Of a stretch of DNA of 64,000 nucleotides, positions 33,795-46,175 are shown in pieces. Below the pieces are notes generated by a model. The model was not told where the DNA came from and ran no database searches. It was given only the letters and a program-made list of their open reading frames with translations. This stretch comes from Aricia agestis (Eukaryota; Arthropoda; Insecta; Lepidoptera; Lycaenidae): positions 11,842,001 through 11,906,000 of the forward strand of contig NC_056408.1 in the NCBI RefSeq assembly GCF_905147365.1, written 5' to 3'. How positions within the stretch are numbered: position 1 is the first letter of the stretch; each line of letters begins with the position of its first letter. The position numbers and the translations under genes are program-made.

Positions 33795-34732
33795 TTGCAG
33801 ATAGCAACTAAAAAGTTATGCGGTGTATGTGACTTAATAGCGCTACAAGAAACATGGTTGTTGCCGGAGAAAATTCCTTATCTGGGTACTATCGACGCGC
33901 AGTTTAATTATACGGGAACATCAGCGGTGGACACGTCCATGGGAATACTGCGTGGAAGGCCCCACGGAGGTGTTGCCATACTATGAAGGAGTACAGTTTT
34001 TCAACAGGTGCCAGTGTTAAAGTGTGACAACGTTCGTATCTGTGCTATCAAAATAGTAACTAAAGACTGGTCTATTATAGTGATGAGCGTATACATGCCT
34101 ACCGTATCTGCGATAAATGTACCTGAATTTACTGACTGTACTATTCGTGCAATAATAGATGAGTACGGTCTAGAATTGGTGATAATGCTGGGTGACTTTA
34201 ATGCTAATTTGGGTGAATTGTTTTATCAGGAACTTATTGATTTTTGTTATGATGTCATAGTACATATACGTTCATAAATGATGCTCACGGGACCTGCAGC
34301 TGGCTCGACCATTATATACTGACGCAAGCAGCTAAGCAAGCTGCCGTAGAAGTGTATGTGGATTATGACACTTTCTGGTCGGACCATTTCCCGCTCATAA
34401 CTCTCGAAATCGGAGTGAAAATGACACTTTTCCGTGCGTACTGCACCTCGCTGTATACCTGCGCTCTGTGGGCTGACTATACGCAGCGGGCATACAACGC
34501 CATCCGTGTTCAGTTCAACAATGCTTTTAGAGCGATACTGGGGCTACCACGCTTTTGCAGTGCCTCTGGTATGTTTGCCGAGGCGCGAACCGACTGCTTT
34601 TATGCTACTATACGCAAACGTTGCGCGTCCCTCGTGCGCAGAGTGCGAGCTAGCTCCAACAATGTCTTAGCCATGATAGCTGACAGACTCGATTGCCCCT
34701 ACATCAAGCACTGTTGTGATAAACATGTCTAG
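33795..34732 (+). pseudogene. LINE ORF2: endonuclease fused to C-terminus, RT missing
   Basis: The first part matches an APE-type endonuclease: L-Q-E-T-W near 33840, then S-V-Y-M-P near 34090, G-D-F-N-A-N near 34190, and S-D-H-F-P-L near 34378. Stops and frameshifts near 33983 and 34275 interrupt it. Right after S-D-H-F-P-L the frame runs straight into the LINE C-terminal region (A-L-W ... Y-T-Q-R-A-Y-N-A ... L-G-L-P-R ... S-A-S-G-M-F). The several hundred residues of reverse transcriptase that normally lie between are absent, deleted in frame near 34420. Confidence 0.8.
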
Positions 34733-35112
34733 TATGGAGCCAGTCGTGGCATCACTCTTTGACGTAAAATATGTTTCTTTTTAGATATAAGATCCAGGAT
34801 ATTTTTTGAATGTTATTTTAGTATTTTAATTTTATACACCTAACTACTGATTTTAATTTTATAAACAATGAATTATTATTTATTAATTTAATTTTATCTG
34901 TTTATTAATTTGGTTTAATTTATTCAGTTGAATTTTATTTATGACCTTTAATCAATTTAATTTCATTTAAGTTTATTTTATCATAATTATAATGCATGAA
35001 CTAGATTATTGGTAATTTTAATTGTGGATTTTTGAATTTTTATGTGATGCTAAATTGATGAAATTTTTACATTTATGGGTCTTTGATACCTGAAATAAAG
35101 ACATTTATTTAG

Positions 35113-35684
35113 ATGTATTAGGCGAGGGCCAAAAACAGTTCTGTTCTCCGTATTTGGAATGGCTGATGCTATCCAGTCAATTTTATTGATGTACCAGGTT
35201 AAACAATAAACATCCTTGTAAGTCTGACTTTTAACTTTTGAATTGACTGAATAAGAAATGCAAAAGTCGGATCAGAGGGTGCTACTACCACAACAAAATT
35301 ATTCCGACCAAGATCTGACATGTTGCACACGTCATATCAGAATATAGACAAAAGCAATCGAACAAAACTTTTTGTTTTCCGTCTATACTAGTGGCATTCT
35401 AGCGAAAAAAAAAATCAGTAAGTAATAATATTATCCTATTAGAACTATATAAAGATGTATAAGTAATAATAGGGTTATTACCTACTAACCAGCAATTCCT
35501 CTTGATGCTGGAACTATTTCACCGAACGGGGAGATCCATATAGTAATAGATATTCCAAACAAACCAGCTAATTTCGGCTAATGTAGATCCATCCGAGCTA
35601 GACAATGGATTCACCGTTGTAATTATTAAAAGATAACGCAACCGGATAACAGAACTGCACTTAATAGCCTGTAATTAAGATATT
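35113..35684. other. No gene seen
   Basis: AT-rich, downstream of the LINE tail; nothing recognised. Confidence 0.5.
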
Positions 35685-36250
35685 ATAGTAGGGGAGGGGA
35701 AGGTGCTAATTTTGTAGTCACTCGAGCGTCACGGATACCTAGTAGGTTTTTTACATTAGGTAAAACTGATAAAAAAATAATAAGAGCGTTTATTTTTTAT
35801 TTTAGCGGTGGGTTTATAAACTGCAGCCATTTCAAAGTTTTGAAAAGAAAAATATAATATCCAGAAAATTGCTTATTGAGGTTAATTATAAGACAACAAG
35901 GACTATTACTAAATCATTTAGTGTTAAAAAAAGTTTAGTGGAAAATAAAATATCTGCAAAGCTTAGTTAGGGAAATATGAAGCTATATTTTTTTTTAATG
36001 TCCCTACAGGCTTACCTAACCATTGAATCGTCAGTGCTTTATATGGAAGCTTCTTTGGGGTATACTAAACATCCCCTATCTTAATCTGACAGATCCAATA
36101 ACATTTCAATATTAAAAAAAAAATTTAACCCACCACGTGAGATATCTGATTTCTATACCATGATAACTAGACACATGTCGGAAGCCTATACCAGCTTAAT
36201 CTGACACGCTCGAGCTTATCCCGAAATCCCCTCTTCCCCTCCCCAACTAT
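35685..36250. mobile_element. TIR element (TAGTAGGGGAGGGGAAG)
   Basis: Left ATAGTAGGGGAGGGGAAGG, right CTTCCCCTCCCCAACTAT; inner pairing ACTCGAGCGTCAC with GTGTCAGATT/GACACGCTCGAGC. 566 bp, no ORF. Confidence 0.7.
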
Positions 36251-36298
36251 TATATTCTAGTGACCAATACCTTACTTTGTCAGGTAAACTTGCTTTAT

Positions 36299-36440
36299 AT
36301 CCATACTAATATTATAAATGTAAAAGTGTGTCTGTCTTGCTGAAATTTGGTACGGCTATACTTTGAATCCTGGGAAAGGACATAGAATACTTTTTATGCC
36401 GGAGAAATGTACGTTTCCCGAGCAATAAACGAGTTTTGGT
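36299..36440 (+). mobile_element. Lep1-like Helitron copy (internally deleted)
   Basis: ATCCATACTAATATTATAAA joins CTTGCTGAAATTTGGTACGG directly; ends near CAATAAACGAGTTTTGG without CTAGT. Confidence 0.65.
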
Positions 36441-37027
36441 ATATCTGTCCTGAGACTTGGGAGTCCTGTGCATCTAGCATGCGTCTAACGAGATATCTCA
36501 CTCTCGAGATATCTCGTTGAAACTACTCTTCTCATAATGTCAAAATTGCGCAAAACTCGATAAAAATGTATTGTCATGTTAGGGTTCGCTAATTTTGACG
36601 ACAGATCTACAGGAGAAAAAATGTATGTCATGAGGGTCAATAGATATGAAGAGACAAACCATCAAACATTGAGAAAACATGTAGACAAAATTTTCTCGTT
36701 GGCACATGCTGGGCGCACTGATATAAGCAAGTAGAAGAAAGTAGAGAAGATAATGTATTTACAACGTTGCAAAAAGCACAACGCAAAACTGTGTAATTTA
36801 CTAAAGACTGGTCAAAAATAAAAAATAAAACTTATAATAAAAAAGTAAAAAGCAATTTTGGCCTTCTGTAATAACTCTTTTGCCTTTATAATTTTCTACC
36901 TTTCTTGTTGTACAGCATGTCCCTCAGCCTGCCGGCTTATTTATAAAATTTTCAACCAGCTACAGTATGTCAAGAAAGAGTAGACGCAGTACAAAATTTT
37001 TGAAATGTCATCACGCTCAAAAGGTGC
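36441..37027. other. No gene seen
   Basis: Contains a short hairpin GAGATATCTC...GAGATATCTC near 36490-36513; otherwise nothing. Confidence 0.45.
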
Positions 37028-37505
37028 TTTTAGGGTTCCGTACCCAAAGGTTAAAAACGGGAAGCTATTACTAAGACTTCATTGTCTGTCCGTCTGTCTG
37101 TCCGTCTGTCCGCCTGTCCGTCCGTCTGTCTATCTGTCTGTCTGTCTCCAGACTGTAACTCAAGAACGGTAATAGCTAGAGAGTTAAAATTTTCACAGAT
37201 TATGTATATCTATTGCCGCTATAAGAACAAATACGAACAAAAAAGAACAAAATAAAATTCATATTTAAGGGCACCCATACAACAAACGTGATTTTGTGGC
37301 CTTTTTTGCTCTATATCAATAATGGCAACAGGTAGGTACTTGAATATTTCTCAAAGTCCTAAGTTATAAGTATACTTTAATATTTAATAATAATATTAAA
37401 ATAAAATATAAAATTAAGGGTGGCTCCCACACAAAAAACACAATTTTGCTCTATAATGGTACGGAACCCTTCGTGCGCGAGTCTGACTCGCACTTGGCCG
37501 ATTAT
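37028..37505 (-). repeat. Dispersed repeat (GTGCGAGTCGGACTCG family)
   Basis: Inverted relative to 16675-17047. Contains an expanded (CTGTCCGT)n tract at 37084-37149. Confidence 0.65.
37084..37149. repeat. (CTGT/CCGT)n microsatellite
   Basis: Imperfect CTGTCCGT/CTGTCTGT units inside the dispersed repeat. Confidence 0.9.
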
Positions 37506-38099
37506 TTTCTCTTTGTATTTCCAAAGAAAATGCTTATATGTGCACTTTAAATATTATCAGTTATCACCTTGCACATTTTTATCTCGATTTAAAAAGGTTT
37601 TCTTTTATGTGATTTTAAAATTATGTCAACGATTGTTATTATGTTTTTATTATTCGTAGAATTGTGTACAGTAGCTAGGTACCCCTTTTTTGACAAACTA
37701 TAGCTAGAACAACAATTTGTGTACTTTTTTGTATTCCTGTGTGTCCTCTTGTTTTTTAATAATTATTATTGTTGAGCCTATTGCAATAAAAGTAATTCAC
37801 ACTAAAATGTTTAGGTTGCCTCATCAATAAACTAAACTTCACTTAGTGGATCAGTTAATAATCTCTGACCGTTAAATGTAATGCACATTTGGTACTAATG
37901 CGACCATTAGGACGATGATCCACAAACCATGCGGATAATTCGTTTAACCACCAACGCTGTTTCCATAATCATACTCTAGTTGTGATGATTTCATTCTGTG
38001 TATTGTTTAGTAAATTGCCTCAGAACGGATGTGCGGTTGACTAAAGCATACAACATTTTTGCGTTTAATAAAAAATGCAATTTTTTCATGTAGCTTACA
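37506..38099. other. No gene seen
   Basis: AT-rich, nothing recognised. Confidence 0.5.
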
Positions 38100-38262
38100 T
38101 GCCCATCCGACGCATGAATCATCTTACTTGTCAGATAATCAGGTGATCAGCCTGCATTGTCCTAACCAAACTTGGAAATAACATTTTTCCAACGCGGGAA
38201 TCGAACCCACTACCTCCGAGTCAAGAGCCGCGCTCTATACCACTAGACTACGGAGGCATTAA
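38100..38262 (-). mobile_element. tRNA-derived SINE
   Basis: On the minus strand: GCCTCCGTAGTCTAGTGGTA (A box), then GTGGGTTCGATTCCCGCG (B box), then TGTTATTTCCAAGTTTGG and CACCTGATTATCTGACAAGT. Known lepidopteran tRNA-SINE layout; not a tRNA gene, since the ends do not pair. Confidence 0.75.
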
Positions 38263-38914
38263 ATACAAAATAATATCATTATTTTAAAACTAAAACTACC
38301 GGTCAGAAAAAGAAGAATATTTGGAAAAAGCAAATATTACAGTGCCACAAAAATAATTTTATTTGTTCTGCGAAAATAATTAAAACAACTCACGTTAGAA
38401 TTAAATAATAATGATAATAAAAACGCAATTCTCATCACCCATTACTATACGATGAAGGGTATCAAATTAACGAGTTCACTGCCACTAATGGGTTTCATTA
38501 TCACATTACACGAATCATCCCAAGGATTAACTAGTTCTGTGTGATATGGATTTCAATTTCCTCTCAGTAATATAGTACGGGAACCCTAGAACAATATATT
38601 TTTTATTACTATCAAGCTAATTTTTTGTGAGTAGCTCCATTTTGATAAGACGAACAACATTGTTATTTGCGAAAAATCTCGAAAGTGGTAGCTAACAGTG
38701 ATAGAAAGGATTTCATACTTTGAATTGATGGTCCTAAAATATGGACTGTTGTATTTGTAGGACAATGTTACCCTTAAATTATATGACTATTCTAATTTCT
38801 ATCAATATACAAAAAATTAGCTCGTTCTGTAATCAACAAAACTTGGTTGACTACTGAACCCTAAAACGGAACCTTAACAAGCTGATTCTTAGTGTTCTAG
38901 GGCTCCCGTACTTT

Positions 38915-39105
38915 ACTAGGTAACGCCCGCAACTCCGTTCGCTCGGCAAACATTTTTCCGGGATTAAAAGTATCATATTATTATATCCATTGCCGGGACT
39001 CAAACTATCTTCAAACCAAATTTCATTAAAATCAGCTGTTTAAGCGTGATGACTGATGAGGTAACAGACAGACACAATTACGCATTTATTATATTAGTAT
39101 TGATT
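38915..39105 (-). mobile_element. Lep1-like Helitron copy
   Basis: CTAGGTAACGCCCGCAACTC end at the left; TAATATAATAAATGCGTAAT start at the right (minus strand). Confidence 0.75.
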
Positions 39106-39178
39106 ATCATATAATGCTATGTTCGGTACTTTTGTTTTGGTTTATTTTATGGAAACCAGGCAGCCGTGTATTTTTATA

Positions 39179-39423
39179 CCATGTGTAACAAAAATAAGTG
39201 ATAATACTTTAGGGTGTGTACGTGTTCCTTGTAGAGAGTTCACTGTGAAAATAGCCGCGCTAAAAGACAATTTTTTCACTTTTGTATGGGCAAGGGTCAC
39301 GTGCTTGCCCATACAAAAGTGAAAAAAAAAATGGTCTTTTAGCGCCTCTACTTTCACAGTGAACTCTCTACAAGGAACATGTACACACCCTAAAGTATTA
39401 TCACTTATTTTTGTTACACCCTG
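39179..39423. mobile_element. TGTAAC-family MITE, near full length, TATA flanks
   Basis: CCATGTGTAACAAAAATAAG to TTATTTTTGTTACACCCTG, with TATA at 39175-39178 and 39424-39427. Centre GGTCACGTGCTTGCCC. Confidence 0.85.
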
Positions 39424-41092
39424 TATAGTCCAAGACGTATGTGTACAGTTATACATAAGAACATTATTTTTTCTTATCATCTTGTTATACAGTAGGATGA
39501 CAACCTGTTATATAAGGCAAAATATCGGTACATGTCTATGTCCTCTTAACGCTTAAAAACCGTTAAACGGAACTTCATAAAACTTGGCATTGTCTTCATA
39601 CCAAGTTTCAACAAAATTGTTTAAGCGCATCCCCAGGACCCCTATCACTAACTTTGTCAAAACCTGAGCTAATCCGTGCAGGTATGTAAACAGTTGTAAA
39701 GTGAGTGGTTCTGTTTCGGTATCATTTGCACTTTTACTTCTCAATGGTTTTAACCTGTAATATTTGTCTCTGAACTGGATTAAGAAATGTCAAACACGAA
39801 CGTCAAATTTGACTAACGGAATTGTTTTTTTTTTAGGAATTGAAATGGCTTAGCCATAACGACTAACGGAAAAATTGTAAATCAAGATGAAAATATAGTT
39901 TAAAAAAAGATTGACATTTTTTATTATAAAATATACTATTTTCTAATATATAACGTGGTCAATGTAGGAATAGTTACTTTTGCACCGATTTATTGTATTT
40001 AAAGGTAATTATTATAAATGTGTAAATGGTTTTATTTATATTTTTTGGTATTTTATAAGCCCTTTATGAAAACACTGAGAAAATAACACTCCTTCATGTT
40101 TATATTATCACAAGCATGGCGATCTAGAGGAGAAAGAATTCTCTGACATTGGCAACTAACTGAGTCGGCAATTAAAAAAGAGAAGAAGAAGAAGACAAAA
40201 AAAAAAGATAATTAGATATTGTTATTATGTTTATAGAGATTATGTTTTAAGCAAGAAATTGATAAGTTTATTATATCCTATACCTATTTGATACCTACGC
40301 TAAATAATCTACCATGAAAAAGTCTTAGAAATGCATCAAACTTGTGGATTACAATTACATGCATTACAACAGAGTTGATGTCATGAGTTGAACATAGTTT
40401 GTTGAACTTGAACTCATTCTTGAACACCTACGTTTTTTTGAGCTTTCAAATAGGTATTATTGTAACATAAACAGGCAATTTATAAGTTTAATAATCCCCT
40501 TTTCGTGCCTTGTAAGGCATTTTACATTATTAGTACTGTGTACGCTGAACCAAATATTTTTCAGGATAAAGGATGATTGCTAACACTGAGATACTATAAG
40601 TACTACATTTTATAATAAAGAATTGCAAGTGTAATGATGACGAAGTCCTAGGAAGATAATATATATTCACTCAAAAGCTTTAATTAAAAGAAATTTAATA
40701 AATACTCGTTTTTAAATGTTTTTTTATTTATTTTCTCACTTAAATATACCTACCTTAGATACATATTCATACACAGCTTTCATCAATAGGTACTACATTT
40801 GTCTTAAACCTTATTATCAACCTAGTATCAGATAGGCAAGTGTTAAATCTCTTTTTTATTATACTTATAAAAATATTTATACAGCGGAAATCTTAAACAA
40901 GGTCTTGTCACTTAAAATCAAAGAAGATGAATCAAATATCCCTTGTGTAAATATTAATTTATTATTATTAAAGGAGTTCAAATACCAACTTTTGATGAAA
41001 GATAAAAACAATATTATAATTTCAGACTTTTATTTGGCAAACCAATAACAATTAGAAACTGCATTGCAAGTTGCAACTATGGGAAATTGCCT
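39424..41092. other. TE-poor AT-rich stretch
   Basis: No TE ends or long frames. A purine run (GAAGAAGAAGAAGAC) lies near 40185-40207. Confidence 0.5.
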
Positions 41093-41288
41093 GGGATATC
41101 TCAGACAGAGAGCGGTCAAGGGTTTTGTGTTCTTTGTGTTGTATTATGTTGTAGAATGCCTCCCGTGTGAGTATCTCTATATACTCACACAGGAGGAGTT
41201 CTGAATGTGTCAGAATTGCTCCTCAGTCACACACTGACTGCTCCAACGCAAATGCTTCAACGCGTGACCACTCTGTCTGATAGGTCCC
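41093..41288. mobile_element. Foldback MITE with inner hairpin
   Basis: Outer arms TCTCAGACAGAGAGCGGTC and GACCACTCTGTCTGATAG; an inner hairpin at 41159-41196. Confidence 0.6.
41159..41196. repeat. 16-bp hairpin, 6-nt loop
   Basis: CCTCCCGTGTGAGTAT and ATACTCACACAGGAGG pair with a single mismatch. The stem is too short for a typical insect pre-miRNA. Confidence 0.8.
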
Positions 41289-41345
41289 TAAAACGACCAC
41301 ATCTTTTTAAAATGTATAATACATGAGGACTTACTAAAGTCCTTA

Positions 41346-41385
41346 TTACATTAAAATTTAAAATGTATTTTAAATTTTAATGTAA
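41346..41385. repeat. 19-bp perfect AT palindrome
   Basis: TTACATTAAAATTTAAAAT and its complement with 2 nt between; located at the left border of the tandem duplication. Confidence 0.8.
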
Positions 41386-42498
41386 AAATATAAAACTAAT
41401 ATTATTATTATTGAGGTACAAAAGAATTTTTGGTAATAATAATATAAGTTCCAATGAAAATATTATGTTTTATGAACAATAAGTATGTTTGTTATGCAAT
41501 TTTTGTTATGTCTTTTTGGAAAAAGTACTATAAGTAATGTAGGATTATATTTTTGAGTTTTAGTGACTATTCCCATTATATATTATATCATATTGTAGTC
41601 AAGAGAAGTTATAAATGAAAAAGTGCATATGAGAATTTAGCTAATTTGGATTTTATATTATCAATGATTTAACTTTTCTAGTAGTTTAGGTGTATGTGTG
41701 TGTGTCAATATTTATTCGTGAATATACATGAATCTAAAGTTTCAAAGGTTGTGTTCTCAAAATTCTTGTTATTGAGAAAGTAATACCTTTGAATTTACCT
41801 CTTTGGTGCAGCGTTTATCATGCATGGTTTACAAGGAAATAGTTTGTGAAATAACACAAAGACCTACTGCAATCAAAAGATTGTACGAAATGCTCCTAAG
41901 ATAGGTTCCTAAGAAGTACATAGTAAGTCCTCATGTATTTTAAGTTTTAATTTAATATAAAACTAATACTTATTATTATTATTGAGGTAAGTACAAAAGT
42001 ATTTTTGGTAATACATAATAATATATGTTCCTATGATAATATTATGTTTTATGAACAATAAGTTCCATATGTTTGTTATGCAATTCTTATTAAGTAAGTC
42101 TTTTTTGGAAAAGTACTATAATGTAGGTTTTTGTTTTTGAGTAAAATTTAGTGATTTACACTATTCCCATCATATAATACCATATTGTAGTCAAGAGAAG
42201 AAGTTATACTTAAATAAAAAAGTGCTCATATGAGAATTTAGCTAATTGGGATTCTATGATATTATCAATTATTTAACTTTTCTAGAAGTTTAGGTGTGTC
42301 AATGTTTATCCGGAGCATGTTATACATACATCTAAAGTTTAAAAGGTTGTGTTCTGAAAATTCTTGTTAAAAGTAAGTAATATTGAATTTACCTCTTTGG
42401 TGCAGTGTTTATCATGCATATACCAATAATACTTCAGATTTACAAGGAAATAGTTTGTGAAATAACACAAAAACCTACAATGCAACTATAAGATTGTA
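41364..42498. repeat. Diverged tandem duplication (2 units of ~575 bp)
   Basis: Unit 1 about 41364-41888, unit 2 about 41935-42498. Shared blocks in order: TATTATTGAGGTA, TATGTTTTATGAACAATAAG, CATATTGTAGTCAAGAGAAG, CATATGAGAATTTAGCTAAT, GAATTTACCTCTTTGGTGCA, TTTACAAGGAAATAGTTTGT. Many small indels separate the units. No ORF and no TE ends recognised. Confidence 0.85.
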
Positions 42499-43201
42499 CC
42501 TGTAGGTTTTTGGTGAAAATTCATACTTGTTTTACAGTAAGTAATTATACACAACACTTGTGTTCCTTATACCTTGTATGTGTTTCTTGTGTACTAAATC
42601 AATGCAGTCTTAGCTCATCGCACAAATGCAAACCTTATTGTTGACTAGACATATAGGTATACTACACCTCACTTATGTTATTATTCTGAAACCTCACTAA
42701 CACTAAATGGATTACTAAGGTCTCTACGTTTCTTATGTATCACTTCGTGATTAACTTGAGAATACCTACTTAATCGTTTTCCAAAAATTTGGACACTTCG
42801 AATGTTTAGTTTTTTGGTTTTAATAACGAATTATTTTCACTAAAATATATGCTATAGACTAAAATATAACTTATTAAGTAACTAACCAACTAAATAGCAA
42901 TATAATTTAAGACTAAAAAGTATGTAATATTAATAAATAAAATTACTAAAATGTAAACTATTCAGTAAAAGCTACTCGTTGGTTGGTGTTTATTGAATTG
43001 CTGTATTTGACGTAAAAGCAAGCGAGCTTATGTCAGAAGTGTTGTCATGATTCGAAATTATTACTCAGTTAACAATGGAGAAGTGAGTTTTGTGTCACGT
43101 GACCACTGACTGGCTGGAAAATAGAGGTCATGGTACCAAAATGCGAGCCAGTCAGTATTCTGGCTGGCTTTAAGAGCTCATGATAGAGGGGCTGGTAACA
43201 A
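42499..43201. other. No gene seen
   Basis: Near 43110-43165, CTGACTGGCTGG and CCAGCCAGAATACTGACTGG-like segments are imperfectly inverted. Confidence 0.4.
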
Positions 43202-43394
43202 ATTTTTCCGTTTAATAAAACGGGCTCAAAAAATTTTAATTATAGAAAACTTTACCGATTCAATAAATATAGAAATCCAAGAATACTCTTTATTAGAAAC
43301 AAAAATTTCCGTTTATTAAACGGACTCAAAATATTTTAATTTTAGAAAACTTTATCGATTCAATAAATATAGAGATCCAAGAATACTCCTTATT
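43202..43394. repeat. 101-bp tandem repeat, 2 units
   Basis: TTTCCGTTTAATAAAACGGG begins unit 1 and TTTCCGTTTATTAAACGGAC begins unit 2; both contain TCAATAAATATAGA then GATCCAAGAATACTC/ATCCAAGAATACTC. Each unit has a CCGTTTATTAAACGG-like palindrome. Confidence 0.85.
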
Positions 43395-44928
43395 GAGTTG
43401 CCAAAGATAACTAAATCCAAAGTGACACATAGCTGGACCTTCATCAGTATCATTTTATTTTTAATATACATTCAACTATAATAATTAATCATTAATATCA
43501 TCTAAGCCGCAGTAAAGTTCTGGATACTGACAGGAGATTAAGTTAAAAAATGTATGGATTGCGTCCAAAAACTTCTTTTTAGTCTTTGATTGCGTCGTGC
43601 TAAAATTAAAGGGTACTAGATGATGATGATGATGATAATACCATTCTCGTCACGGCCGCACTCAGAGACGAGAATGTAATGATAATTAATTTTACATAAG
43701 CGCCTTACATTATCTGTCAAATTCTTTATTTAATTACTAATATTACTGAATGCGGCCGCGGTTAGTGCATCTAACCCATACAATACGTCTGGGACCAACC
43801 ATTACATGAAATTTTCCTTACAATGTTTTACTGTGTTTCTTTAACATGTGACATAATTTATTATTATTAATTATATAAATTAACATAAGATGATAACAAT
43901 ATTCTAGCTTTAAATTGATACTTTACTTATATCAATCTGACTAATCTAAATATAGCATGACTTTATAATCTCCGCAGAACCTGGATTTCTCAAAAGATAA
44001 CATTACTCGATTCCCTAGAAGTTCTCAGGAATTAGTTACATATAAATTCCTGTGCTGGCTTTGCACAGCTGATATTAACATGCATTAGCATATATTACGA
44101 TACTAGTTACTTTTCGCTCGTAAGCCTGAGTATGTTTGCTTCTTAAACATGCGAAATATTCTTGCTCAACTTAACCTACCAAGTGTGATGCAATGGTGAA
44201 ATATCTGTAAATGATACAGATACATAAAGTTAGACACAGCATGAAAACGAGCGTGCCACTTTTTTCCTACCTACTGTGACGTACTGATATGATAAGAAAC
44301 GTGTCCATTATCAAGGCCAACGTTTCCTTCTCTGATAGTACATCTCGCACGGCATAAAATTTTCTAGCAATTTAGTCTTGATCAGAACTTTCTCTTATTT
44401 TGGTAATTGAGTGTACGGATGTAGTCAATGTGTATTGTGTATGAATTTTCTATAAAATACAGGCAATTTACATCGTGTTCGACGCTTGTCAAAATCAATT
44501 TCGTAACAGCCAGCAAACAACAAAAAATTGTTTTGACCCAAAAACACAGCAAATTTTATCACAGTATGATATTTTCAGTGCTCGTTCTAGACACAAAAAA
44601 CCGCAACTCCGAAATAGTTTGCCACACAACGATGTCGATATTGCTTTTGTTATTACGATCGGAGCCACTATAGGGATATCTATGTGGCAATCTTTTTTCA
44701 GCGTTCAATCGCCATAACAACACAATAACTCTTTTTGTTATTGAAATTGTGGCGATGACATGAATATTTTACGACAATGTAGTTCTGTGAAATTGTATAT
44801 TTTATATTAAAATCAAATCTCATACCTCAAATGTCGCTTCAATCCCAGGTTGCTCTCCGATCTCACATACCCCGGTAGCGCTCCCCAGACTGCCGGGGAT
44901 GCGTAAACGCATTTCCCCAACGCAACAA
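43395..44928. other. No gene seen
   Basis: Has a hairpin CATTCTCGTC/GACGAGAATG at 43642-43676 and two overlapping ~80-codon frames at 44428-44717 without recognisable similarity. Confidence 0.4.
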
Positions 44929-45120
44929 AGGGTGGCTTTCCGATATTTGCGACCGACATAGGCTACAAATTTCATTTTCTACCGACATTGGTCCAGCCAC
45001 CCATACCGCCGCTGCTTTGTAATGGCGTATAGCAAAATGAAACCTTTAGCCTACGTCAGTGGCGTTTTATTTGAATTTTGTCGGCCGAGGTCGCTGGCCG
45101 CGTTGATTGGAACGGTACCT
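44929..45120. mobile_element. Foldback MITE (AATGAAACCTATGAC family), copy 3
   Basis: AAAATGAAACCTTTAGCCTA and GTGGCGTTTTATTTGAATTT as in copies 1 and 2; left end GGGTGGCTTTCCGATATTTG. Confidence 0.6.
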
Positions 45121-45479
45121 TTACTTGTACATACATCACCTAACATACGAAGTCAGGAGATCGGCCCGCACCTTCTAATCCCATCTTTTACACTTTAAAG
45201 GACGTATCGTATCGTTATCCTAATTCTATTAGTCATTTACTATTCGTATTTATCTTAGCAAATTACATTTATTGTATCTTCTCACTAAGGCTGTAGTTTT
45301 AGAGGCCTTTTACGCGAACTGGAAAGGATTATCCAATCCCCGAGCTCGAGCCGATTAGCAAAATGCATCATTCAATACATTCAATTTCCTTTGTAAGTTC
45401 TAATGAAATAAGATTTATGTTATTTGAATAAAATCTATTTAAATCAATTTAAAGGTTTTTCAATTCAGTTGCAATACAT

Positions 45480-45556
45480 CATATTAATATTATATGTACG
45501 AAAGTGTGTATGTCTGTCTGTTACCTCTTCATGCTTAAACCACTGAACCGATTTTG
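45480..45556 (+). mobile_element. Lep1-like Helitron copy cut by a SINE-like insertion
   Basis: GTACGAAAGTGTGTATGTCT to CTGAACCGATTTTGA, after which a poly(T) of the neighbouring SINE-like element begins. Confidence 0.7.
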
Positions 45557-45887
45557 ATTTTTTTTTATGAAATAAGGGGGCAAACGAGCAAACGGGTCAC
45601 ATGATGGAAAGCAACCTCCGTCGCCCATGGACACTCGCATCATCAGAAGAGCTGCAGGTGCGTTGCCGACCTTTTAAGAGGGAATAGGCTAATAGAAGAG
45701 GGTAGGGAAGGGAAGGGAATATAAGGAGGGTGGGGAAGGGAATAGGGTAGGGGATTGGGCATCCGGTAAACTCACTCACTTGGCGAAACACAGCGCGAGT
45801 GCTGTTTCACGCCGGTTTTCTGTGAGAACGTGGTATTTCTCCGGTCGAGCCGGCCCATTCGTGCCGAAGCATGGCTCTCCCACGTAT
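45557..45887 (-). mobile_element. SINE-like element (GGGAGAGCC family)
   Basis: Full-length copy on the minus strand: TACGTGGGAGAGCCATGCTT to poly(A). Spacer is a G/A-rich run on the plus strand. Confidence 0.7.
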
Positions 45888-46067
45888 AAATGGACGCTGT
45901 TAAGCATTCGTGTACTAGCCCACACAAAAATTACGTATTGAGTTATGAATGCAGTTATGTTCTTTACATGATTTAGAACAAGACTGCATTCAAAATTTAA
46001 CGACAAAAAAAATGTGGGTTAGGACTTAGGACACTAATACTTAACAGCGACCAAATATGGATAATAT

Positions 46068-46175
46068 TCTTTGGAGATACTTTGAATCCCGGGTTTGGAT
46101 ATTTCTTATCCTGGAAAAATGTTCGGCTCCCGCGCGATAAATAAATCTCTGCGCAGCAGAGTTAGATGAGGACGT
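46068..46175 (+). mobile_element. Lep1-like Helitron 3' fragment
   Basis: GATACTTTGAATCCCGGGTT then CTGGAAAAATGTTCGGCTCC and CGCGCGATAAATAAATC. Confidence 0.55.

Larger units (their letters stand above)
32660..35112 (+). mobile_element. Decayed LINE (non-LTR retrotransposon) with RT deleted
   Basis: The element runs left to right: ORF1-like remnant (32760-33775), ORF2 remnant (33795-34732) and a T-rich 3'UTR. It ends near 35112 in the tail GATACCTGAAATAAAGACAT. The 5' end is uncertain; a striking inverted repeat at 32666-32728 marks the start of the recognisable part. ORF2 lacks the whole reverse transcriptase core. Layout and tail suggest a jockey/CR1-type LINE; I cannot place the clade by eye. 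Confidence 0.8.
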
